6,954 nt of DNA. It comes from Phascolarctobacterium sp. Lineage in GTDB: Bacteria; Bacillota; Negativicutes; Acidaminococcales; Acidaminococcaceae. The notes under the pieces were generated by a model. That model saw nothing but the letters and a program-made list of their open reading frames with translations, ran no database searches and was not told the origin of the DNA. Of the stretch, positions 1-5,481 are shown piece after piece. A program made the translations under genes and the position numbers. Location: the NCBI GenBank assembly GCA_022718015.1, contig JAIHZV010000058.1:1-6954 (forward strand). Direction: 5' to 3'. Position 1 is the stretch's first letter. Each line of letters opens with the position of its first letter.

Positions 1-1530
1 AAAGTAGAACGCAAACATATGCGCTGCCAGCACAGGAACATTCATCTGCACCAGAGCAGGAGCAGCAATCGTCGAAGTGATAACGTAGTTAGCAGTGGTC
101 GGAACGCCCATGCCCAAAATCAACGAGGTAATCATCGTGAAGAACATAGCCGGCAGCAATTGTCCGCCTGCCAGGTCAAGCAGCGCAGTCGCAACCTTCA
201 GGCCAACGCCGGTCTTGGTTACAACGCCGATGATGATACCAGCAGTTGCACAGGCAATAAGTACGCCCAGCACGCCCTTAGAGCCGTCAATCAAGCCTTG
301 GACAATCTGACCGAAGCTGATACGCGTGGATTTACGCAGGCTTGCGCAGATAATCGTCAGCGCAATAGCAGCCAAGGCTGCACGCATCGGCGTATAGCCG
401 CTGACAAGCAGATAAACGATAACAACCAGAGGAATAGCCAGATGGCCTTTTTCTACAAATAATGCACCAAACTTCGGCAGCTGGTCACGCGGAGTGCCCT
501 TCAGACCAAACTTTTTAGCTTCATAGTGAACGCCCAGCCATACGCCGATGTAATACAGCATTGCCGGAATAACGGCAGCCTTAACAACATCAAAATACGG
601 AACGCCAACGAACTCTGCCATCAGGAAGGCAGCAGCACCCATAACAGGCGGCATCAGCTGACCGCCGGTAGAAGCAGCAGCTTCAACTGCGCCGGCAAAA
701 GCAGGACGATAGCCAAGCTTTTTCATCATCGGAATGGTAAAAGCGCCAGTACCGGCAACGTTACCAACGGAACTGCCGGAAACAGTACCCATCAGGCCGG
801 AGGAAAGCACGGCAACCTTTGCCGGACCGCCAGCTGCCCAACCTGCGATAGCGTTAGCCAAATCGATAAAGAATTTGCCCAAGCCGGTAGCCTCCAGATA
901 AGCACCGAACAGAATGAACAGATAGATGAAGGTCGAGGATACGCCCATCGGTGTACCAAAAATACCCTCAGTCGTGAAATACAGATGGTCAAACATTTCC
1001 TGAACCTCAACGCCACGGTGAGCCATAATGCCAGGAATATAAGGACCAAGGAAAGCATACAGCATGAAGCAGAAGGCTACAATAATCATCGGCCAGCCTA
1101 CAACACGACGTGCAGCTTCAAAAACCATCAGCGTACCAATGAGACCGACGATGAAGTCCGTTTCATTATTCATGCCTGCACGCAGCACCAGCTCCTGATA
1201 ATTAACTACCAGGTACAAAGCACTAGCCGCGCCGACAAGAGCAAATGCCACATCCAACGGATGCATCTTATTGCGTGACCAGCTCTTGCGCGCCGGATAC
1301 AGCAGGAAAATCAGCAGAAAGCCGAAGGCCAGATGGATGGCGCGCTGCAGATGCGCATCAAGCACACCGAAGGTCGCCGTATACAATTGGAATATAGCGA
1401 ATAAAATACAAATAGCAGAAATGATTTTATCCCAAATGCCAGTCATTTCACGCTTATTTGATTCCTTGTCAAATTTTTGCAGTACCTCTTCTGCCGATAA
1501 TTCTTCAATCTTTTTGTTTTCTGCAGACAC
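1..1530 (-). CDS. TRAP transporter fused 4TM/12TM permease (TAXI type), partial
   Basis: This is the membrane component of a TRAP transporter, which uses an ion gradient to import a substrate delivered by a periplasmic binding protein. The reading frame is open from a GTG at 1530 to the left edge, giving 510 residues. Fused members of this family usually have somewhat over 600 residues, so the C-terminus is outside the window. The N-terminal part (about residues 31-130) is a small DctQ-like bundle of hydrophobic helices. The rest is the DctM-like transport domain, with SGSSVGNVAGTGAF at 251-264, STGGQLMPPVMGAAAF at 287-302 and GMGVPTTANYV at 473-483, all typical of TRAP large subunits. It follows the DUF1850 and TAXI binding-protein genes in the usual order. 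The substrate cannot be told from sequence; TAXI systems are linked to small organic acids in a few cases. Confidence 0.95.
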   Translation of the reverse strand, partial: MSAENKKIEELSAEEVLQKFDKESNKREMTGIWDKIISAICILFAIFQLYTATFGVLDAHLQRAIHLAFGFLLIFLLYPARKSWSRNKMHPLDVAFALVGAASALYLVVNYQELVLRAGMNNETDFIVGLIGTLMVFEAARRVVGWPMIIVAFCFMLYAFLGPYIPGIMAHRGVEVQEMFDHLYFTTEGIFGTPMGVSSTFIYLFILFGAYLEATGLGKFFIDLANAIAGWAAGGPAKVAVLSSGLMGTVSGSSVGNVAGTGAFTIPMMKKLGYRPAFAGAVEAAASTGGQLMPPVMGAAAFLMAEFVGVPYFDVVKAAVIPAMLYYIGVWLGVHYEAKKFGLKGTPRDQLPKFGALFVEKGHLAIPLVVIVYLLVSGYTPMRAALAAIALTIICASLRKSTRISFGQIVQGLIDGSKGVLGVLIACATAGIIIGVVTKTGVGLKVATALLDLAGGQLLPAMFFTMITSLILGMGVPTTANYVITSTIAAPALVQMNVPVLAAHMFAFYF

Positions 1531-1547
1531 AGGTATCAACTCCTCTC
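1528..1547 (-). promoter_or_regulatory. Ribosome binding site deciding the GTG start of the permease
   Basis: On the minus strand GAGAGGAG (1547-1540) is followed by nine bases and then GTG at 1530-1528. An in-frame TTG at 1539 would directly touch the Shine-Dalgarno, so it is unlikely. An ATG at 1549 is in another frame. The GTG is therefore the best start, 18 bases after the DUF1850 stop codon. Confidence 0.75.
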
Positions 1548-1548
1548 A

Positions 1549-2094
1549 TTAAGAAAAATTAAAAACAATGCTCAGCCAGTACTGATAACGGTACATAACC
1601 CTTATCTTGACTGCCGTTCCCTGTCCATATAAAGGAATCAGGTTATAATCATCACCGCCATGGACAATATGCTGCATCGCCTGCTCGGAAATGCGCAAGG
1701 CCACCTCTTTATACGGGCGGTTCATTTCTAAATTAAATTTTCCGTCCGCAGTTTTCGTAAACTTCCCATCTGACGGAGAATACGGATACCCCCAGCCTAG
1801 GGATTCAAACTGCGTATGCGTCATAGTCAAATCATCAGGCCCATTGACACGGAAAAATTCATCCCATTCCGTTTTTTCCACAGAATGTGTAAAGCTGATA
1901 TTCCACTCATCTCCCGGATGGGTGGTAAAAGTAATTACCCCAGTGTTACCCTCTGGCACAATCGCCACCACAAGGCGCGATGCATACCAGCCGAAAAATA
2001 GAAGCACAGCGCTTACAAAAATTACAAAATACCTTATTGGGAAAAAAGACCGGGTACCGGCCGAAGCCGGTTTCCGGTCTTTGAAGTTCAGCAT
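1549..2094 (-). CDS. DUF1850 family protein, TAXI-TRAP associated
   Basis: This 181-residue protein has a short basic N-terminus, one membrane helix (about residues 20-37) and then a domain that should lie outside the cytoplasmic membrane. The domain carries the features I associate with DUF1850: FTHSVEKTEWDEFF (68-81), the later TQFESLGWGYPY (94-105), and a charged basic stretch before the C-terminus. DUF1850 genes commonly sit between TAXI binding-protein and fused permease genes, which is exactly the arrangement here. An accessory role in the transporter is therefore likely, but its mechanism is not something I can state. The ATG at 2094 is preceded by AAGGA (2108-2104) overlapping the stop codon of the binding-protein gene, with a nine-base spacer. 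The first codons encode a terminator-like hairpin (separate entry). No cysteine lipobox is seen. Confidence 0.85.
   Translation of the reverse strand: MLNFKDRKPASAGTRSFFPIRYFVIFVSAVLLFFGWYASRLVVAIVPEGNTGVITFTTHPGDEWNISFTHSVEKTEWDEFFRVNGPDDLTMTHTQFESLGWGYPYSPSDGKFTKTADGKFNLEMNRPYKEVALRISEQAMQHIVHGGDDYNLIPLYGQGTAVKIRVMYRYQYWLSIVFNFS
2042..2082 (-). terminator. Terminator-like hairpin inside the DUF1850 coding start
   Basis: Read on the minus strand, AAAGACCGG (2082-2074) pairs perfectly with CCGGTCTTT (2053-2045). Inside it, ACCGGC (2071-2066) pairs with GCCGGT (2061-2056) around a TTCG loop closed by C-G, the very stable tetraloop. A 2x2 internal loop separates the two stems. Six T residues (2047-2042) end the structure. 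This is the form of an intrinsic terminator, but it lies in codons 5-18 of the downstream gene. It probably acts as partial termination or attenuation after the binding-protein gene; full termination would silence the permease. Structure seen directly, function inferred. Confidence 0.6.
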
Positions 2095-2106
2095 ACCTAA
2101 GAATCC

Positions 2107-3078
2107 TTATTTCTCGCTAAAGAACTTTTCAGCACCAGGGTTCAGTTTAATGGACATGCCATCTTTACCAGTTTCTTTGGTGATAGCAGCAGCTGCGGAG
2201 TGAGCGGCTTTCATGCGGTCCAGGTTGCCATACAGAGCTTTAGCAACTGCATAAGCAGTGTCAGCATCCATCTTGTCAGTTACTGCGAGCATGCATTTAA
2301 CTGCTACTGCCGGAACGTCAGCCTCTTGTTTAGCATAGGTGCCGGATTTGATAACAAGCTTGGTGTAGAACGGATATTTTTTAATCAAAGCTTCAGCCTT
2401 GTCCGGTTCAACAGGAACCAGAACAACGTCGTGCTGAGTTGCGATATCCTGGATAGCAGCGGTCGGATGGCCGGCAGTTACGAAAGCAGCGTCAACGTTG
2501 CCGTCCTTCAGTGCGCTTGCAGCCTCTGCGAAGGAGAGGTATTGTACTTTTACATCTTCATATTTAATGCCATATGCTTCCATAATCTGGCGAGCGTTAG
2601 CCTCAGTACCAGAACCGGCAGCACCTACAGCAATACGTTTGCCCTTGAAGTCAGCAACAGATTTGATGCCGGTTTTTTTCAGGGTTACGATTTGTACGGT
2701 TTCAGGATACAGGGTTGCCAGACCTTGCAGGTTAGCAACTTGTTTGCCCTTGAACATTTCGGTGCCGTTTGCAGCATAGTAAGCGATATCGTTCTGAATG
2801 AATGCGATTTCAACCTTGCCTTGGCTCAGCAGGTTTACGTTAGCAACGGAAGCGCCGGTGGATTGTGCAGAAGCATTCGCACCAGGAATATTCTTGTTGA
2901 GGATATCAGCAAGAGCACCGCCTAACGGGAAATAAGTACCAGCAGTACCGCCGGTAGCAATGTTAATGAATTTTTGTGCAGCAGGTTTTTTATCATCTTT
3001 TTTGTCTCCACCGCCGCAGCCGGAAATCATAGTTGCCATAACCATAATACCAAGTAAGAAAGCTAATAACTTTTTCAT
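2107..3078 (-). CDS. TAXI family TRAP transporter solute-binding lipoprotein
   Basis: This 323-residue protein captures the substrate outside the cytoplasmic membrane and hands it to the TRAP permease. The N-terminus is a lipoprotein signal: MKK, a hydrophobic core, then the lipobox ISGC with the acylated cysteine at residue 21. A flexible glycine, lysine and aspartate-rich linker runs to about residue 35. The mature domain starts with the TAXI signature IATGGTAGTYFPLGG (40-54), followed by QNDIAYYAANG and later an AAGSGTEANARQIMEAYG segment, both typical of the family. Length is normal. The ATG at 3078 has a strong AAGGAGG (3094-3088) nine bases upstream. It is the first gene of the transporter operon, with a consensus-like promoter immediately upstream. 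The ligand is not predictable from sequence. Confidence 0.96.
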   Translation of the reverse strand: MKKLLAFLLGIMVMATMISGCGGGDKKDDKKPAAQKFINIATGGTAGTYFPLGGALADILNKNIPGANASAQSTGASVANVNLLSQGKVEIAFIQNDIAYYAANGTEMFKGKQVANLQGLATLYPETVQIVTLKKTGIKSVADFKGKRIAVGAAGSGTEANARQIMEAYGIKYEDVKVQYLSFAEAASALKDGNVDAAFVTAGHPTAAIQDIATQHDVVLVPVEPDKAEALIKKYPFYTKLVIKSGTYAKQEADVPAVAVKCMLAVTDKMDADTAYAVAKALYGNLDRMKAAHSAAAAITKETGKDGMSIKLNPGAEKFFSEK

Positions 3079-3098
3079 GAGAGTTCCCCTCCTTAAAA

Positions 3099-3127
3099 AT
3101 TACACATGAGCTGTGATTCAATGTCAA
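3099..3127 (-). promoter_or_regulatory. Sigma-A type promoter of the TAXI transporter operon
   Basis: On the minus strand a perfect TTGACA (3127-3122) is followed after 17 bases by TGTAAT (3104-3099), one mismatch from TATAAT. Transcription would start near 3092, at the edge of the AAGGAGG ribosome binding site. The leader would then be only about 14 bases long. This is unusually short, so a second start further upstream is possible. Confidence 0.7.
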
Positions 3128-3135
3128 GCACAGCT
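3109..3135. repeat. Inverted repeat over the TAXI promoter, possible operator
   Basis: AGCTGTG (3109-3115) and CACAGCT (3129-3135) are perfect 7-base arms separated by 13 bases. The arms enclose the -35 box (3122-3127) and part of the spacer. A bound dimeric regulator would block RNA polymerase, so a repressor site is the simplest reading. No regulator gene is present in the window. Repeat seen directly, function inferred. Confidence 0.45.
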
Positions 3136-3187
3136 ACACATTTTACCTTTCTTATTCGTCAAAAAAAGTAAAATTCCTGCAAACTTT

Positions 3188-3223
3188 TGCCCATTTCAAT
3201 CATGTATACAGAATACATGGGCA
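3188..3223. repeat. Nested palindromes, possible regulator binding site
   Basis: CATGTAT (3201-3207) and ATACATG (3213-3219) are perfect 7-base arms with a 5-base spacer. The 8-base palindrome TGTATACA (3203-3210) lies inside. An outer pair, TGCCCAT (3188-3194) and ATGGGCA (3217-3223), flanks them and shares three bases with the inner right arm. TGTATAC-like cores occur in operators of GntR-family regulators, but that link is only suggestive here. Confidence 0.4.
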
Positions 3224-3275
3224 TAAACATACACTTTTATTGGAAAATCCCACTATATTCTCGTTTATTAATACA

Positions 3276-3337
3276 GTATTTTCGTATTTTTTTGCGTGAA
3301 ATCATTTCGTTTCAGATAGTTTTTGCGTATTTTCGTA
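3276..3337. repeat. Direct repeats upstream of the small gene
   Basis: GTATTTTCGTA occurs at 3276-3286 and 3327-3337, and TTTTTGCGT at 3289-3297 and 3320-3328. TTTCGT also occurs at 3305-3310, midway, so three TTTCGT copies (3280, 3305, 3331) are spaced by 25 and 26 bases. The last copies overlap the plus-strand promoter. They may be repeated binding half-sites, or chance in AT-rich DNA. Confidence 0.35.
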
Positions 3338-3351
3338 ATCTATGTTACAAT
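3323..3351 (+). promoter_or_regulatory. Extended -10 promoter of the 119-residue protein gene
   Basis: TACAAT (3346-3351) is one base from the -10 consensus and is preceded by TGT, forming an extended -10 (TATGTTACAAT). A weak -35, TTGCGT (3323-3328), lies 17 bases upstream. A start near 3358 would leave a leader of about 65 bases before the ATG at 3424. Confidence 0.6.
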
Positions 3352-3362
3352 ATGAGTGTTAT

Positions 3363-3393
3363 GTTTATTGCTTTTTGGCAAAGGCAAATAAAC
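3363..3393 (+). promoter_or_regulatory. Stem-loop in the leader of the small gene
   Basis: GTTTATT (3363-3369) pairs with AATAAAC (3387-3393). After a bulged A (3386), GCTTT (3370-3374) continues the stem with AAGGC (3381-3385), including one G-U pair. The loop is six bases. It lies at the predicted 5' end of the transcript and leaves the AAGGAG site (3409-3414) free, so mRNA stabilisation is more likely than start-site blocking. Confidence 0.4.
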
Positions 3394-3423
3394 AGCTGAG
3401 ATTTTTATAAGGAGTGAAAGATA

Positions 3424-3783
3424 ATGAGTTCCGGAGCTTATTCTTTAAGACTTGCACGTACTCTGTACGACAACGTTTATCATGCAATGCTGTATAACGA
3501 AAACCAACAGCCTATCGGTGATCTGGAGATTATTCCGACCATGCCGACCGACCGCAGCCAGGTTCCTGAGGATGCACCTGAGGTTCCTGCTTACCTGCTC
3601 GTCATCGTTAAGGATGCTGACATCAACAAGGATAACCTTATTGATTTCGAAGAGCGCGCTTCCTATGCCCTCTTAAAACGCTTCTCCACCGAAGTTGTCA
3701 ACTTCCAGCACTGCAAATTCTACTATCCGTCCCCTGCCTTCATTTTTGAACAGCCGGACGCATTGACAAACCAAATGCAATAA
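3424..3783 (+). CDS. Uncharacterised 119-residue protein with an EF-hand-like loop
   Basis: I do not recognise the family. The gene is convincing: its ATG has AAGGAG (3409-3414) nine bases upstream, it has its own extended -10 promoter, and a strong terminator follows the TAA. The protein has no signal peptide or membrane helix, so it is probably cytoplasmic. A hydrophobic strand (YLLVIV, 57-62) leads into DINKDNLIDFEE (66-77). This fits the 12-residue EF-hand calcium loop at positions 1, 3, 5, 8, 9 and 12, with Asn in place of the usual Gly at 6. A likely helix follows (about 76-92). The segment before the loop looks like a strand rather than an EF-hand entering helix, and only one loop is seen, so calcium binding is uncertain. 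It is monocistronic, and its neighbours give no clue to function. Confidence 0.85.
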   Translation: MSSGAYSLRLARTLYDNVYHAMLYNENQQPIGDLEIIPTMPTDRSQVPEDAPEVPAYLLVIVKDADINKDNLIDFEERASYALLKRFSTEVVNFQHCKFYYPSPAFIFEQPDALTNQMQ

Positions 3784-3791
3784 CAGCAAGC

Positions 3792-3838
3792 AAAAAGAGC
3801 TGCTGCACTACCAATCCTAGTGCAACAGCTCTCTTTTT
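3792..3838. terminator. Bidirectional intrinsic terminator between convergent genes
   Basis: AGAGCTG (3796-3802) pairs with CAGCTCT (3826-3832), and TGCACTA (3804-3810) with TAGTGCA (3818-3824). One C/A mismatch separates the stems, and the loop is CCAATCC. Five T residues (3834-3838) follow on the plus strand. Five A residues (3792-3796) give the T-run on the minus strand. It can end both the small plus-strand gene and the minus-strand cluster whose last stop is at 3845. Confidence 0.92.
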
Positions 3839-3844
3839 ATTTTG

Positions 3845-4669
3845 TCATTTCTTCAGCGCCAGGCTGCGAATAGATACGTTGACATTCTTCACCTGCATAG
3901 CTGTCATATATTCAATTTTTTCCTTAACCTTCGACTGCAGCTGCTTCGTCACCGCAAAGAGCTTTTCGCCATAATAAATAATAATTTCGATGCTGATGAC
4001 AATGCCCTTGCTATTGTCGCTGCGGCGGCGCACCTTGATGCCTGTAACCTTCTGTACGCCTTCAATCTTGCCGGCAATAATGCTGATGATATCCTCAATC
4101 GCGCTATCCGCAATCAGCAGCTTGCCGTAAAAGCTGAACGACGGGCGCACAATGCTGCGGTCAGCCTCCTTCTCCTGCTTGCGCTGACTGGAGAAAATAT
4201 TATAGGGCAGATCCGCAAAGTAACCAGTAAAATGCGGCTTCAGCTCTACTGTCGGCACAGGCACGATATGCTTGCCGTCATGCAGACGTGAATAGCGCGC
4301 CTTTTTGATTTCTGCCTTGCTGGCAATCTCATTGATATAAACCGTCTTGACCGGCTTCGGCAGCTGCAGGCGGCCGACGATTTTGTTAATCATATTATCT
4401 GACGTAGCAATAATCAAAAGACGATGAATATTGCTCACGGCCAGCGCCTCACGCACCACCTGCGCATGGTCGTCACTGGTAAAAATCGCACGCTTGACTG
4501 CCTGTATTCTGTTGTCTTCATTTTTCGCCGAGGTTCCGGCCAGAATCTTCGTGCCCTTAATCAGCAGGCCGTCGTCGATAATCGCATCGCAGCGGTTATC
4601 GAACGCCACGCCAATCGCATGATGGCTCTTGCCTGTTCCGCTCGGTCCTACAAAAGCAACTACTTCCAT
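3845..4669 (-). CDS. P-loop NTPase fused to an Asp23/Gls24-like domain
   Basis: This 274-residue protein begins with a nucleotide-binding site: a short strand and a Walker A motif GPSGTGKS (8-15). An acidic IIDDG (30-34) and a hydrophobic strand ending in TSD (84-91) are Walker B or sensor candidates. The C-terminal part, from about residue 177, resembles Asp23/Gls24 proteins. It has YGKLLIADSAIEDIISIIAGKIEGV, a strand-rich core, then a helix and a MTAMQVKNVNVSI ending that matches their usual 'MTGLEV..VNV' form. Asp23-like proteins are known in Firmicutes as envelope-associated stress proteins, but the role of this NTPase combination is not known to me. I believe similar proteins occur in Clostridia. 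The ATG at 4669 overlaps the end of the PHP gene by 10 bases and has AAGGG (4683-4679) upstream. It is the last gene of its cluster. Confidence 0.85.
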   Translation of the reverse strand: MEVVAFVGPSGTGKSHHAIGVAFDNRCDAIIDDGLLIKGTKILAGTSAKNEDNRIQAVKRAIFTSDDHAQVVREALAVSNIHRLLIIATSDNMINKIVGRLQLPKPVKTVYINEIASKAEIKKARYSRLHDGKHIVPVPTVELKPHFTGYFADLPYNIFSSQRKQEKEADRSIVRPSFSFYGKLLIADSAIEDIISIIAGKIEGVQKVTGIKVRRRSDNSKGIVISIEIIIYYGEKLFAVTKQLQSKVKEKIEYMTAMQVKNVNVSIRSLALKK

Positions 4670-5481
4670 TCTATAACACCCTTTACGTCTTCATAGCGCA
4701 CCGGCCAAAGTCCCAGCTTCGGCGGAAAGCGGTCGGGAATGCCGTGAAAATCACTGCCGCCGCTCGTCAGCAGACCGCGCTCCTGCGCCAGCTTAAGCCA
4801 ATGCTCTCTCGCCTTGGCGTCTGCACTTGGATGCCACACCTCAATGCCGTCGAACGGCTCCTCGCTGAGCAGGCGCTCCGGCAGCGTCCAATCCTCCAGC
4901 TCCGACGGATGCGCAAGGACAGCAATGCCGCCAGCCTCGTGAATCAGCGCCACCGCCTCATGCGGCGACAGCTTCGGCTGCGGCACGTAGGCCGGACCGC
5001 CGCGGCGCAGCAGAGCGTCGAACACGGCCTGCACGCTGTCAAAATAGCCCTTTGCCACCAGTGCCTTCGCCACATGCGGACGGCCTACAGCGCGATTATT
5101 CGGGTCGCAGGCGTCCACCTCTACGTGGTAACCAAGCTTATCCAGCTTCTCCAGCATCGCATAAAGCCTATGCTCACGCGCATGACGCATCTCGTTCATT
5201 TTTTTGTGCAGCGCCTCGCACTCCATAGAAACGTGGTAGCCAAGGATATGCACTGCGTCGTCCTCATACTGTGTGCCCAGCTCTACGCCCGTAAGCACGC
5301 GAATTTTGCCGTTATGACGCGCCGCTGCTGCTCTTGCCTCCTCAATACCATTCCACGAATCATGGTCAGTTATCGCCATAACGCAGATGCCCTTGCTTAC
5401 AGCAGTATCCACAAGCTGCGTCGGCGTATAGCGGCCGTCGCTGAAGGTGCTGTGCATATGTAAATCAACTAATCTTTCCAT
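4660..5481 (-). CDS. PHP-domain phosphoesterase, YciV/RNase AM-like
   Basis: This 273-residue enzyme belongs to the PHP superfamily of metal-dependent phosphoesterases. Expected metal ligands are all visible: H8 and H10 in DLHMHSTFSDG, D15, H40 in ITDHDSW, E67, H78, H191 in LAHPS, and D244 and H246 in GSDFHG. Length and the inserted helical segment with RPHVAKAL (134-141) match the YciV/TrpH group. Characterised members of that group hydrolyse 3',5'-nucleoside bisphosphates and short RNA 5' ends. The same activity is likely here but not proven. The ATG at 5481 shares its first base with the stop of the aminopeptidase gene (TAATG), with only a weak AGG-type site upstream, so it is probably translated by coupling. 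The gene overlaps the following P-loop gene by 10 bases. A DNA polymerase or histidinol-phosphatase role is unlikely given its size and motifs. Confidence 0.92.
   Translation of the reverse strand: MERLVDLHMHSTFSDGRYTPTQLVDTAVSKGICVMAITDHDSWNGIEEARAAAARHNGKIRVLTGVELGTQYEDDAVHILGYHVSMECEALHKKMNEMRHAREHRLYAMLEKLDKLGYHVEVDACDPNNRAVGRPHVAKALVAKGYFDSVQAVFDALLRRGGPAYVPQPKLSPHEAVALIHEAGGIAVLAHPSELEDWTLPERLLSEEPFDGIEVWHPSADAKAREHWLKLAQERGLLTSGGSDFHGIPDRFPPKLGLWPVRYEDVKGVIEWK

Larger units (their letters stand above)
3079..3423. other. Divergent intergenic regulatory region
   Basis: These 345 AT-rich bases separate the minus-strand transporter operon from the plus-strand small gene. I see no convincing gene here. 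The region holds a promoter for each direction, an inverted repeat over the transporter -35 box, a nested palindrome near 3188-3223, direct repeats between 3276 and 3337, and a leader hairpin at 3363-3393. These are listed separately. Confidence 0.75.

Noticed and set aside
526..1278. 250-residue plus-strand open frame opposite the permease gene
   Set aside because: The minus strand here encodes the TRAP transport domain with clear family motifs; the plus-strand product is low-complexity and polar with no recognisable domain.
1547..1549. ATG on the minus strand as a start for the permease
   Set aside because: It is in a different frame from the permease and lies upstream of the GAGGAG site, which points to the GTG at 1530.
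1691..2203. 170-residue plus-strand open frame across the DUF1850 gene and the end of the TAXI gene
   Set aside because: It spans the boundary of two well-supported minus-strand genes and has no ribosome binding site or family resemblance.
3187..3399. 70-residue open frame in the divergent intergenic region
   Set aside because: It would begin at a TTG without a ribosome binding site, runs through the plus-strand promoter and leader hairpin, and its composition simply reflects AT-rich DNA.
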